64,000 bases of DNA from Streptomyces varsoviensis (lineage in GTDB: Bacteria > Actinomycetota > Actinomycetes > Streptomycetales > Streptomycetaceae): contig NZ_JOBF01000017.1 in assembly GCF_000718635.1 (NCBI RefSeq), positions 70,302-134,301 of the forward strand. Direction: 5' to 3'. Both the position numbers and the translations under genes were made by a program. Positions 40,212-48,800 of this stretch are shown piece after piece. The notes under the pieces were generated by a model, which worked only from the letters and a program-made list of their open reading frames with translations, ran no database searches and was not told where the DNA came from. How positions within the stretch are numbered: the stretch's first letter is position 1; the number at the start of each line of letters is the position of its first letter.

Positions 40212-41440
40212 AGCACAAGATCGAGAAGACGATCATTCCGGGGTCCGGGCGCAGAGTGGGTGAGGAACTGCGTCAGGGAAAGACCGGCAAACAGATCGAG
40301 AAACTGGTCGAGGACAAGGACGGCCAGCCGGTCTATAAGATGAAGGTCGGCTGGGCCGACCTTCGGGAGTACACCGCGCCAAATCTCGCGCTCAGGCCCG
40401 CGGACAAGACGCTGGAGATCTGGCACCCGGAAGCCCGCCCCAGTTGGTACTGGGACCTGGTGGCCGGCGCCGTGGCCAAGATCAAGGACGCGGGGCCGGC
40501 CGATCTGGACCGCCTGCGGGCCGCCTACACCGCGCTGTTCGCCGCCCTTAAGCAGAAGCACGTCTCGCTGGACGTGAAACTGCTGCCCGACTGGCAGAAC
40601 AAGCTGCACAGACTGTCCAAGGACAACGTCGTCCACATGTGCGCCCTCACGGACAAGAGGAACTACCACGCGAGCCATGCGAACCAATTCGAGACGATCT
40701 ACCAGAAGATCACCGCGGAGAAGTTCGTGAAGGACCTGGCGGACGAGAAGGCGGCGGCACAGGACACGTTGAAGAAACACTTCGACGACTGCGTGAAAGA
40801 CCCCGGGACCGCGCGGAAGACCTACGACAAGTACCCCGCCGTCAGCCGCAATGGTGTGGTCTGTGTCCGCAAAGAGGTGAACAGCGTCCCCGTCGATGAC
40901 GACCTCTCCCTCGTCATCGACAAGAAGAACGACAAACCGGCCTACCGGCATCTCCTCGCGCACGAGTTCATGCACGCCCATTCAGCGAACACCAAAGGTC
41001 TGCAAGAGGCGTACGAAACGTACGGCGAAGGGGCCGACGAGGCGCTCACCGAAATCTTCGGCAGGATGGTGACGGACATCCTCTTCGCCAAGGACAAGGG
41101 GCTGACGGCCACCTCCGAGAAGGACAAGGAAACCATCGCCCAAGGCGTCCACTACAACGTGTGGCCGAAGGACGTCAATCCGGCCGACGACGTCCGGAGC
41201 ATCTTCAAGGGCGGCCTGCGCTACGGCCCCGAGATCTGCTGGCTCGTCCACGCCTACCGGGACGAGAAGACCCCCGAGGGCCAGCCGCCCACCAGAGTGG
41301 ACGAGTTCCCCCTGGCCCTTCTCCAGGCGTACTTCGTCCCCAAGAAAAAGAAGGGGAACAAGTCCAAGTGCCCGATCCAGATCCCCTTCGTCTGCAAACG
41401 GATCGCCAGGATGCGAGCACGACGCCGGAACGCCGCTTGA
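40208..41440 (+). CDS. HEXXH metallopeptidase-like protein of cassette
   Basis: A 410-aa Lys-rich protein. The motif 'AYRHLLAHEFMHAHSANTKG' contains H252-E-F-M-H256, and 'YGEGADEALTEIFGR' 18-26 residues later offers Glu274 or Glu278 as third zinc ligand, a gluzincin-like spacing. The N-terminal 240 residues are charged and helical and do not match a known prodomain. There is no signal peptide, so it acts in the cytosol or is released by another route. It is encoded directly behind two paralogous proteins (ATGA overlap), suggesting that they are its substrate, inhibitor or targeting partners. Its third-codon GC bias is weaker than that of neighbours, which hints at transfer. Confidence 0.75.
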   Translation: MKHKIEKTIIPGSGRRVGEELRQGKTGKQIEKLVEDKDGQPVYKMKVGWADLREYTAPNLALRPADKTLEIWHPEARPSWYWDLVAGAVAKIKDAGPADLDRLRAAYTALFAALKQKHVSLDVKLLPDWQNKLHRLSKDNVVHMCALTDKRNYHASHANQFETIYQKITAEKFVKDLADEKAAAQDTLKKHFDDCVKDPGTARKTYDKYPAVSRNGVVCVRKEVNSVPVDDDLSLVIDKKNDKPAYRHLLAHEFMHAHSANTKGLQEAYETYGEGADEALTEIFGRMVTDILFAKDKGLTATSEKDKETIAQGVHYNVWPKDVNPADDVRSIFKGGLRYGPEICWLVHAYRDEKTPEGQPPTRVDEFPLALLQAYFVPKKKKGNKSKCPIQIPFVCKRIARMRARRRNAA

Positions 41441-41617
41441 CCGCGGCCGAGCCGTCCGCCGCCGCTCGCATGGCGGAGGCCCTGGTGCCGGCCGAGCCGG
41501 CGAGGGGCGGCGGCATTACCCGGGCGTTAGCGGTGCGGTAGTTGCGCGGTAGCGGGCTCGGACAGGGTGGTTGGCGTACCGAGAGACCACCTCGCCGACC
41601 GATCCGGGGGACCCGCG

Positions 41618-42364
41618 ATGAACGCCGACACCACTGTCCGCAAGGCCCGTCGCCGTACGCTGAGCGTTGCCGCCGCGGCGGTGACGGCGGCTGCCGCCCT
41701 GTCCCTGACCGCCTGCTCCGGCGCGGACAGCGGTACGAACGCGGCGGGCGCCGGCGCGCAGGCGGCGGCACAGGCGGACGCCGCGGGGTCCTCCGGTGGC
41801 GCGCACGGGGCCGAGCGTCAGGCGAGTACGGGCGCGAAGGGCGGTGCCGGAGCGAAGGCCGGTGCCGGAGCCCAGGCGATGGACCAGCAGCCGAGCGGCG
41901 TGCACACCGCCCGCGGCGGCGCGAAGGCGGGCGCGGGCAGCCGGCGCTGCCACACCTCCGGCCTCAAGGCGGCCTTCGCCACCGGCGAGGACGCCGCCCC
42001 CGACCCGAACGCGAGCGGCGCCACGACCACCAGCGTCGTGGTGACCAATACCAGCGGCCGCACCTGCGAGATCGGCGGCTTCCCCGGCGTGGACCTCAAA
42101 CCCGACGCGGGCGGCCCCGCCTGGTCGTTGGCCCGCTCCTCGGCACGGCACAGCTCGATCACCCTCCACCCCGGCGACAGCACCGACTTCACGATCAACC
42201 TCGGCATGGCCAAGGAGAACGAGGAGGGCTCCTGGAAGCCCGCCACCGTCGCCGTCACCCCGCCCGACGAGACCACCGCGCTGACCCTGAAGTGGCCCTG
42301 GGGCCCGCTCGTCCACCAGGACGGCGCCACCCACCCCGCCACCTTCGTCAACCCCATCGGCTGA
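41618..42364 (+). CDS. DUF4232 lipoprotein
   Basis: A 248-aa lipoprotein: a signal peptide with lipobox LTAC (Cys33), then a ~75-residue Ala/Gly low-complexity linker ('GAKAGAGAQA'-type repeats). A DUF4232 domain follows: 'TTSVVVTNTSGRTCEIGGFP', 'HSSITLHPGDSTDFTINL' and 'HPATFVNPI'. Probably anchored on the outer face of the membrane; function unknown. It is followed by a second DUF4232 lipoprotein, so the two arose by duplication. Confidence 0.88.
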   Translation: MNADTTVRKARRRTLSVAAAAVTAAAALSLTACSGADSGTNAAGAGAQAAAQADAAGSSGGAHGAERQASTGAKGGAGAKAGAGAQAMDQQPSGVHTARGGAKAGAGSRRCHTSGLKAAFATGEDAAPDPNASGATTTSVVVTNTSGRTCEIGGFPGVDLKPDAGGPAWSLARSSARHSSITLHPGDSTDFTINLGMAKENEEGSWKPATVAVTPPDETTALTLKWPWGPLVHQDGATHPATFVNPIG

Positions 42365-42729
42365 CCGGCCCAGCCGCCCCGCCCCCACTTCCGTCGGTCT
42401 CGCGGCCGGCACCGCGGCGGTCGCCATCCCCCTGACCGCCACCCTCGCCTCCGCCGCCGCGCCCCCGGCGACGCTGAACCACCTTGGAGGCGCGGTGAGC
42501 CGCCCCCCACGGCCGCCGCGCCGAACCGCCCGCTGCCCCGGTACGTACGTACCGGGGCAGCGGCCTTTTTGTGCGGGTCCGACCCCTTGCGCGGAGCGCG
42601 TGTGGCACGCCAACGGGACGTGAGTGAAGCGTTTCCAGGACGTCAACGACGCCGGGAACAGTGGTGTGCAGAGGGCGGGAACGGCCGAAGGAGAGCCCCG
42701 CCCGACACGAGACGCAGGGGGAACCGATC
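42365..42729. other. Intergenic region with terminator
   Basis: 365 bp. A reading frame at ~42390-42530 looks like a signal peptide (Ala/Leu-rich, ending 'LASAAAPPA') but lacks a start with a ribosome-binding site. A strong terminator follows at 42531-42570 and the rest leads to the next lipoprotein. Confidence 0.6.
42531..42570 (+). terminator. Intrinsic terminator with T-tract
   Basis: cgctgccccggtac (42531-42544) pairs perfectly with 42549-42562 around GTAC. GGCC and five T residues follow, a rare T-tract terminator for this window. Confidence 0.9.
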
Positions 42730-43428
42730 ATGCGTACTTCCCGAATCCGCAACATCACCCTCGCCGCCGCCACCGCCGCGCTGGCCCTGGGCGGCCTGAC
42801 CGCCTGCGGCGGTGCGGACAACGGCTCGAAGGCGGCCGGCGGCGACAGCGCCGGCACGGCGCAGAGCCGAAGCGCCGCCTTCACCGGCGGCGACCAGGCC
42901 GGTACGGACCGGGCCGCCAACGGCAGTGACAGCGCCGGCGGCAGTGACAACGCCGGCGGCAGCGGCAGCCAGAAGGCCGCGCGCTCGGCGACGGCGGCCG
43001 GCGCGAGCCAGTGCCGTGGCGACGAGCTGCTGGTCACGGCCGTACACCGGTTCGCCGGCGAACAGGGCGACCACCTGCTGCTCACCGCCTCGAACAAGGG
43101 CGACAAGCCCTGCTGGGTGACCTCGTACCCGTCCGTGAAGCTCGGCGGCGACGTCGACCGCGCCGCCCTGCCCCACTCGAAGAAGGACGCCCCCGGCGGC
43201 TCCCAGCGCATCACCCTCCAGCCCAACGGCAAGATCTACAGCGCCGTCAACCTCTTCGACTACGGCTCGAAGCACCACACCGCCGCCTCCCTCGCCCTCG
43301 CCCTGCGCGACGCCAACGGCCACGAGGGCCCCGCCTACTCCGTCGCCCTCAAGGGCGACAAGCCCCAGTTCGCCTGGAACGAAGCCGACGTACTGAACTG
43401 GAACACCAAGAAGCCGTACGACTTCTGA
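42730..43428 (+). CDS. DUF4232 lipoprotein (second copy)
   Basis: A 232-aa lipoprotein with lipobox LTAC in 'ALALGGLTACGGAD', a Gly/Ser/Asp/Ala linker ('SDSAGGSDNAGGSGSQ') and a DUF4232 domain ('LLTASNKGDKPCWVTSYP', 'SQRITLQPNGKIYSAVNLF'). AGGGGG precedes ATG 42730. It is paralogous to the protein at 41618. Its stop is followed by three 16-bp repeats. Confidence 0.88.
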   Translation: MRTSRIRNITLAAATAALALGGLTACGGADNGSKAAGGDSAGTAQSRSAAFTGGDQAGTDRAANGSDSAGGSDNAGGSGSQKAARSATAAGASQCRGDELLVTAVHRFAGEQGDHLLLTASNKGDKPCWVTSYPSVKLGGDVDRAALPHSKKDAPGGSQRITLQPNGKIYSAVNLFDYGSKHHTAASLALALRDANGHEGPAYSVALKGDKPQFAWNEADVLNWNTKKPYDF

Positions 43429-43457
43429 CCCCGGGGCCGCCGGGTCGCCCGGCCCCC

Positions 43458-43505
43458 GGCCCCCATCGGCCCCGGCCCCCATCGGCCCCGGCCCCCATCG
43501 GCCCC
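43458..43505. repeat. 16-bp tandem repeat, three units
   Basis: Three exact units of ggcccccatcggcccc between the lipoprotein and the PhyH-like gene. Confidence 0.9.
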
Positions 43506-43597
43506 CCGCCCCCTCGCCGTCGGACTCGGAGTACCCGACAGAGGCCGGGCGGGAAAAGTCGGGTGGATGGGGGCGGGGGCGGTGGAGGGTGGGGGGT

Positions 43598-44422
43598 ATG
43601 GATGACGAGAACGGTGACGAGAACGTGGTGTCGGGCTTTCTCCGTGATGGGTTCGTGAAGCTGGAGGGGGCGGTCGCGCCGCGGGTGGCGGCGGATTGCG
43701 CGCGGTTGCTCTGGCGGGAGACGGGGTGCGACGCGGGGGACGCGTCGACGTGGACGCGGCCGGTGCACTGGGTGGGCGGCATGGCGCAGGGGCCGTTCGC
43801 CGCCGCGCCCAACTCCCCCCGGCTGCACCGCGCGTACGACCTGCTCGTCGGGGCGGGGCGCTGGGAGCCGCGCTACTCGCTGGGGACGTTTCCGCTGCGC
43901 TTCCCGCACGAGGAGGAGCCCGACGACGCGGGCTGGCACATCGAGGGGAGCTACCTGCCGGAGGGGGAGGGCGGGGGCGATGGCTGGTACTTCACCAATC
44001 TGCGCTCCCGGGGGCGGGCCCTGCTGATGCTGTTCCTCTTCAGCGAGGTCGGCGAGCAGGACGCCCCGACCCGCATCCGGGTCGGCTCGCACCTCGACGT
44101 GCCGAAGGTGCTGGAGAAGTACGGCGAGGACGGGGCGAGCGGGCCGGCTCTCGCGCCCGAGCTGGTGGCGGCGTCCGACCACCGGCCGCTCGCCCTCGCC
44201 ACCGGGTCCCCGGGCGATGTCTTCCTGTGCCACCCGTTCCTGGTCCACGCGGCCCAACCGCACCACGGGGTGCGCCCGCGCTTCATGGCCCAGCCGCCGC
44301 TGATGCCGGCCGTACCGTACGAACTGGAGCGGGCCGATGGCGCGTACTCGCCCGTGGAGATCGCGATCCGTCGCGGGCTGGGGCGGGTCACCCCCGGCGC
44401 GGATCGTTATTTCATGGCTTGA
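43598..44422 (+). CDS. PhyH-like Fe(II)/2-oxoglutarate oxygenase
   Basis: A 274-aa protein with the phytanoyl-CoA dioxygenase layout: 'FLRDGFVKLEGAVAPRVAAD' at the start, 'AGWHIEGSYLPEG' with His114 and Glu116 as the HxD/E iron site, 'DAPTRIRVGSHLDVPKVL', and a distal 'GDVFLCHPFLVHAAQPHHG' giving the second His. 'RPRFMAQPP' supplies the 2-oxoglutarate-binding Arg. The more usual Asp of HxD is Glu here; this occurs in a few members. Substrate unknown. Confidence 0.88.
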   Translation: MDDENGDENVVSGFLRDGFVKLEGAVAPRVAADCARLLWRETGCDAGDASTWTRPVHWVGGMAQGPFAAAPNSPRLHRAYDLLVGAGRWEPRYSLGTFPLRFPHEEEPDDAGWHIEGSYLPEGEGGGDGWYFTNLRSRGRALLMLFLFSEVGEQDAPTRIRVGSHLDVPKVLEKYGEDGASGPALAPELVAASDHRPLALATGSPGDVFLCHPFLVHAAQPHHGVRPRFMAQPPLMPAVPYELERADGAYSPVEIAIRRGLGRVTPGADRYFMA

Positions 44423-44458
44423 AGTAAGCTTCCGCGTGCACTGCGGAGGCTTACTTCA
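44420..44458 (+). terminator. 16-bp hairpin at PhyH stop
   Basis: Arms 44420-44435 and 44443-44458 pair with one mismatch (core aagtaagcttccgc), starting at the stop codon itself. Confidence 0.7.
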
Positions 44459-44525
44459 CAGCTTGAGAAAAGCCTTAACTCACAGCTTGAGGAAACGCTT
44501 AGCTCACAGCTTGAGAAAAGGAAGG
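44459..44525. repeat. Tandem copies of a GCTTGAGAAAAG-type repeat
   Basis: Three direct copies of ~24 bp around CTCACAGCTTGAGAAAAG. The 12-mer GCTTGAGAAAAG occurs as its exact complement at the start of the array at 58366, so a repeat family is dispersed in this region. Confidence 0.8.
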
Positions 44526-44536
44526 GGCCACCGAGC

Positions 44537-45409
44537 GTGCTGGAGCGGCTGAACCAAGCCATGGCGCACATCGAGCGCCACCTCGACGGAACCCTCGACG
44601 TCGCGGAGCTGGCACGCACCGCGGCCACCTCCGAGTACCACCTGCGCCGGATGTTCTCCGCCCTCGCCGGCATGCCGCTGTCGGAGTACGTACGGCGCCG
44701 CCGCCTCACCCTCGCGGGCGCCGACGTGCTCGCGGGGCGGGAGACGCTGCTGGAGATCGCGGTGCGTTACGGCTACGGCTCCGGGGAGGCGTTCGCGCGG
44801 GCGTTCCGGGCCATGCACGGCATCGGGCCCAGCGAGGCCCGGCGTACCGGCGCCGCGCTCGCCTCCCAGTCCCGGATGGCCTTCCGCCTCACCATCGAAG
44901 GGAGCGGCACCATGCGCTACCGCGTCGTGGACAAGGCGGACTTCACCGTCGTCGGGTTCAAGACCCGCGTACCGCTGATCCACGCCGGGCCCAACCAGCA
45001 GATCATCGACTTCGTCCGCGCCCTCGACCCGCGGACCCTGGACCGCCTGGAGAAACTGTCGGACCAGGAGCCGCACGGCATCGTCGCGGTCTGCGACGGC
45101 GTGGACCCCAGCCGGGCCGAGGGCACCGCGCTCGACTACCACCACGGCGTCCTCACCACCGGCCCCGCCCCGCCGGGCACCACCGCGCTGGCCGTCCCGG
45201 CCGGCGCCTGGGCCGTCTTCACCACCTCCGGCCCCGCGCCGCGGGCCATCCAGGAACTGTGGCGGGACGTGTTCACCGAGTGGTTCCCCTCGAACCCCTA
45301 CCGCACCCGCCCCGGCCCCGAGATCCTGCGCACCGGCCCCTCGCCGGGGAAGCCCGACACCTACCTCCACGCCGAACTGTGGCTCCCGGTGGAGGCCGAG
45401 CACCGCTGA
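44537..45409 (+). CDS. AraC-family regulator with GyrI-like domain
   Basis: A 290-aa protein: two AraC helix-turn-helix units ('LDVAELARTAATSEYHLRRM', 'ETLLEIAVRYGYGSGEAFAR', 'FRAMHGIGPSEARR') in the first ~105 residues, then a GyrI/BmrR-like ligand domain ('YRVVDKADFTVVGFKTRVPL', 'TALAVPAGAWAVFTTSGP', 'YLHAELWLPV'). Such regulators respond to cationic amphiphilic compounds. GGAAGG precedes GTG 44537. Confidence 0.92.
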   Translation: MLERLNQAMAHIERHLDGTLDVAELARTAATSEYHLRRMFSALAGMPLSEYVRRRRLTLAGADVLAGRETLLEIAVRYGYGSGEAFARAFRAMHGIGPSEARRTGAALASQSRMAFRLTIEGSGTMRYRVVDKADFTVVGFKTRVPLIHAGPNQQIIDFVRALDPRTLDRLEKLSDQEPHGIVAVCDGVDPSRAEGTALDYHHGVLTTGPAPPGTTALAVPAGAWAVFTTSGPAPRAIQELWRDVFTEWFPSNPYRTRPGPEILRTGPSPGKPDTYLHAELWLPVEAEHR

Positions 45410-45564
45410 CCGGCGGGCGGGCCGCGCCGCCGCCCGTTCGCCCCTCGGCATACGGTATACGCGCAGGTGAGAGCGGGTGCACCGGCGGGCGCGGGGCCGT
45501 GGACCCGCGAACCTAGGACGCACAGGGCCAGCCAGGGGCGGCGCGGATCGGGGACACTGGAGGG

Positions 45565-46467
45565 GTGGCCGACAACAACCGTGAACTCGCCGATTTCCTG
45601 AAACGGGCCCGCGCGCAGTGCGACCCCGCGAAGGCGGGGCTGCCGCCCGACGGGCGCGTGCGCCGCGTGCCGGGGCTGCGGCGGGAGGAGGTCGCGCGAC
45701 TGGCGGGGGTGTCGAGCGACTACTACGCGCGGCTCGAACAGGGCAGGCGCATCACCCCGTCGCCCGCCGTGCTCGACGCGATCGGCCGGGCCCTCGAACT
45801 GGACGAGGCCGGGCGGGCCCACCTGCGCGACCTCATCGGAGCGCGCGCCACCGCCCCGGCCCGGCGCCGGCCCCGCGGCGTCCAGCGCGTACGCCCCGGC
45901 CTCCGCCAGCTCCTCGACGCCCTCGACGGCGAGCCCGTCCTCGTCCTGGGGCGGCGTACCGACATCCTCGCCGCCAACCGGATGGCGCGCGCCCTCTTCG
46001 CCGACTTCGAGCGGTTCCCGCCCCGGGAGCGCAATTACGCGCGCTGGATGCTGCTCGACGACGGCGCCCGCGCCCTCTTCGTGGACTGGGAGGACCAGGC
46101 GCGCGCCGCGGTCGAGAGCCTGCGGCTGGACGCCGGCCGCGACCCCGACGACCAGGCCACCGCCGAACTCCTCGCCGACCTGCGCGAACGCAGCCGGGAG
46201 TTCGACCAGTGGTGGGCGCGCCACCGCGTCCACCAGCGCACCCACGGCTCCAAGCGGCTGTGCCACCCGCTGGTCGGCGAACTCACCGTCGAGTACGAGA
46301 GCCTCACCCTCCCCGGGGACCCGGACACGACGCTGTACGTCTACACCGCCGAACCCGGCTCGTCCTCGAAACGCGCCCTCGACCTGCTCGCGAGCTGGAC
46401 GCTCCCGGAGGTCAGCGGGGCCGTGGCGGACGGAACCGCCGGGGCGGACGAGGCCGGCCGGGGGTAG
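45565..46467 (+). CDS. XRE regulator with MmyB-like ligand domain
   Basis: A 300-aa protein: helix-turn-helix 'GLRREEVARLAGVSSDYYAR' with 'LEQGRRITPSPAVLDAIGRA', then the MmyB-like domain ('VLVLGRRTDILAANRMARAL', 'NYARWMLLDDGARALFVDWE', 'WWARHRVHQRTHGSKRLCHP'). Family members often control a divergent oxidoreductase and bind fatty-acid-like ligands; none is adjacent here. A GACACT -10-like hexamer lies just upstream of GTG 45565. Confidence 0.92.
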   Translation: MADNNRELADFLKRARAQCDPAKAGLPPDGRVRRVPGLRREEVARLAGVSSDYYARLEQGRRITPSPAVLDAIGRALELDEAGRAHLRDLIGARATAPARRRPRGVQRVRPGLRQLLDALDGEPVLVLGRRTDILAANRMARALFADFERFPPRERNYARWMLLDDGARALFVDWEDQARAAVESLRLDAGRDPDDQATAELLADLRERSREFDQWWARHRVHQRTHGSKRLCHPLVGELTVEYESLTLPGDPDTTLYVYTAEPGSSSKRALDLLASWTLPEVSGAVADGTAGADEAGRG

Positions 46468-46591
46468 GGCCGGAAGGGGGTAAGGCCGGAAGGGGGCAGG
46501 CCGGGCAGGCCACGTCACGAACGGTCGAGCCCCGCCCGTCACCGGGCGGCTCGGCGTATTCGCGCCGCCTGCACGGCAGTAGAGTGAAAAA

Positions 46592-47137
46592 GTGACCATA
46601 CCGTCGGCCGGTCGGCCGCCATTGATCAGCGAAAGTGACCGCGACGCGGCCGTACAGCGCCTCCAAGGGGCGTACGCCGCGGGCCACATCTCGCACGAGG
46701 AGCTCGAAGCCCGCCTCGACCAGGTGCTCACCGCCAAGACGCACAGCGAGTTCGTGTCGGGTCTGGACGCGCTCCCGGAGGAGGACCCGGGCACCACGTC
46801 CACGATCGCGGCCGCCGGCGGGCGGATCAAGCGGCGCGGCGGATGGCGGGTGCCGCGGAACCTCAAGGTCGAGTCCGCGTTCGGAAAGGTGCGGCTGGAC
46901 CTGTCCCGGGCGGTCATCGAACACCCGGTGGTCGACATCGAATTGCGGCTCGGCACCGGCAGGGCCACCATCACCGTGCCGCGCGACGCGGTCGTCGACG
47001 TCGAGGGGGTGCAGACCGGGTGGAAGGACTCGCTCTACAAGCCCCCGCGCCGCTCCCGCCCCGGAGCCGGCCCGACGATCCGGATCTCCGGGGCCATGGG
47101 GTTCGGCCGCCTGACGGTACGTCACGCACGGCGCTGA
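46592..47137 (+). CDS. DUF1707 protein
   Basis: A 181-aa protein: DUF1707 ('LISESDRDAAVQRLQGAYAA', 'GHISHEELEARLDQVLTAKT') and a C-terminal beta domain ('WRVPRNLKVESAFGKVRLDL', 'IELRLGTGRATITVPRDAVV'). No membrane helix, unlike many DUF1707 proteins. TAGAGT (46580-46585) ends six bases before GTG 46592 and no ribosome-binding site is present, so the transcript is probably leaderless. Confidence 0.9.
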   Translation: MTIPSAGRPPLISESDRDAAVQRLQGAYAAGHISHEELEARLDQVLTAKTHSEFVSGLDALPEEDPGTTSTIAAAGGRIKRRGGWRVPRNLKVESAFGKVRLDLSRAVIEHPVVDIELRLGTGRATITVPRDAVVDVEGVQTGWKDSLYKPPRRSRPGAGPTIRISGAMGFGRLTVRHARR

Positions 47138-47177
47138 GGGCCGGGGGAGGGGCGGTTGAGGGGCGGGGCCGGGGCCG

Positions 47178-48563
47178 CTACTCGGCCGCGGCGCCGGACG
47201 GCAGCGGCTTGCCCAGCATGGTGCAGGCCGCCGCGTCGACGAGGGCCTTGTTCGAGACCGCCGCGGACTTCTCCTTGATGCCGAAGTTCGTGCTCGTCAG
47301 GACCGCGACGCTGCGCTTGCCGCTCTCGTCGGTGTAGACCTCGCTGGAGTAACCGGGCAGTCCGCCGGTGTGGCCCCACACCGTGCCGCAGGGCGTGTCC
47401 ACCTTCATCAGCCCCAGCCCATAGCCGCCCCCCTCGGGGTCGGCGACGGTGGTGCGCATCTGCTTCATCTGGGCCTCGGGCAGGAGCTTTCCGGACATGA
47501 GCGCGGTCAGGAAGCGCTCCCAGTCCTGCGCGGTGGAGACCATGCCGCCCGCCGCCCCGGCCCAGCTCGGGTCGATGGCCACGGTGTCCACGTTGTTCTT
47601 GGGGCGCCCGGGGCCCGCGAACCCGACGCCCTTGGGCAGGTCCACGGTCCCGGAGAGAATCCCCCGCAGCCGCTCCGCGTCCGGCTCGTAACCGGTCACG
47701 TGCTGCTTCCCGGACGGCCAGGCGGCGTTCTTCGCGAGGAAGGAGTCCTTCATCTTCAACGGCTTGGTGATCTTCTCCTCGATCAGGTCGGCCATCTTCG
47801 TCCCGGTGGCCTTCTCGACGATGAGCTGCAGGGCCTCGTAGTTGGCGTTGCTGTAGAAGTGCTTCTCGCCGGGCGCGGTCGGCGGGTCCTGCTGGGGCGT
47901 GATGGCGAGCAGTTCCTCCGGCCGCCAGGTGCGCTTCTGCTGGCCCGTGAGAGAGGGCAGGAACTCCGGGGTCAGCAGAAAGTCGCCGAGGCCGCTGGTG
48001 TGGTTGAGCAGCATGCGAACGGTGATGTCCTTGCCGCCCTTGCCCTTCCAGCCCTCGGCCTTTCCGCCCTCGGCCTTTCCGCCCCCGGCCTTTCCGCCCC
48101 TGACCTTTCCGGGCAGCCACTTCTCCACCGGGTCGTCCAGTCCGATCTTGTGCTGGGCGACCAGTTGCAGTACGAGCGTGGCGGTGACCGTCTTGGTGTT
48201 GGAACCGACCCTGAACTGGTCGTCGGGGGCGATGCGGTGGTCGGACTCCGTCCAGCCGGCCTGCCGCGCGAGTTCCACGGGCTTTCCGTTGCCGCTGTCG
48301 ACCCGGACGATCACGCCCGTCGAACCCCCGTCCGCCGCCTTCTGGGCGAGCTCGCCCAACCGCTTCTCGGCCGCCGCCCCCTGCCCAGCCGATGTCGGGG
48401 CCGATGCCGACGCCGACGGCTTCGCGGACGCCTTCCCCGAGCCCCCGTCGTCGTCCGAGTCCGAGCAGGCCGCGAGCCCCCCGGCCATGCCGGTCACCAA
48501 GGCCACCGTCACCGCCCCGCGCAGAATTCGGCGGCGGGTCGACGTTGATATGGATGCGGACAT
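47178..48563 (-). CDS. Beta-lactamase-family serine hydrolase lipoprotein
   Basis: A 461-aa lipoprotein (lipobox LAAC, Cys33). The class-C-like core shows SxxK ('RVGSNTKTVTATLVLQL', Ser121/Lys124), the YxN motif 'FYSNANYEAL' and 'VWGHTGGLPGYSS' (H/KTG). It is most like D-Ala-D-Ala carboxypeptidases/esterases of the streptomycete R61 type, acting on the outer face. Residues ~153-178 are a Gly/Lys/Glu insertion ('GGKAGGGKAEGGKAEG') from 15-bp-scale repeats. GAAGGGAA precedes ATG 48563. It is convergent with the DUF1707 gene. Confidence 0.92.
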   Translation of the reverse strand: MSASISTSTRRRILRGAVTVALVTGMAGGLAACSDSDDDGGSGKASAKPSASASAPTSAGQGAAAEKRLGELAQKAADGGSTGVIVRVDSGNGKPVELARQAGWTESDHRIAPDDQFRVGSNTKTVTATLVLQLVAQHKIGLDDPVEKWLPGKVRGGKAGGGKAEGGKAEGWKGKGGKDITVRMLLNHTSGLGDFLLTPEFLPSLTGQQKRTWRPEELLAITPQQDPPTAPGEKHFYSNANYEALQLIVEKATGTKMADLIEEKITKPLKMKDSFLAKNAAWPSGKQHVTGYEPDAERLRGILSGTVDLPKGVGFAGPGRPKNNVDTVAIDPSWAGAAGGMVSTAQDWERFLTALMSGKLLPEAQMKQMRTTVADPEGGGYGLGLMKVDTPCGTVWGHTGGLPGYSSEVYTDESGKRSVAVLTSTNFGIKEKSAAVSNKALVDAAACTMLGKPLPSGAAAE

Positions 48564-48734
48564 GGCGATTCCCTTCGGCGCATGACAAGTGGTTCCATGC
48601 GGCGAGGCCCCCAGATCTGTCCCTCGCGGGCCCCCACGGTGGGCCCCGCCGCACACCAACCATTCAGTCAGGGGCCGACCGCCCGGCACATCGCTCGTTG
48701 GCGCGGGCTCACTCGCCCCCGGATCACTCGAAGG

Positions 48735-48781
48735 AGTGACAAGGCAGGGCAGTGACAAGGCAGGGCAGTGAGCAGGCAGGG
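48735..48781. repeat. 16-bp tandem repeat
   Basis: agtgacaaggcagggc occurs twice exactly and a third time degenerate, in the 237-bp gap between the hydrolase and the response regulator. That gap holds no other feature I can support. Confidence 0.85.
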
Positions 48782-48800
48782 AGCAGGTGAGCAGCCGGTG

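Noticed and set aside
36328..41440. Contractile injection or type VI secretion module
   Set aside because: No sheath, tube, spike, baseplate or AAA ATPase genes are adjacent and the HEXXH protein is not of the DUF4157 cargo type.
42390..42530. Signal-peptide-like frame between lipoproteins
   Set aside because: No start codon with a ribosome-binding site, and it runs into a strong terminator.
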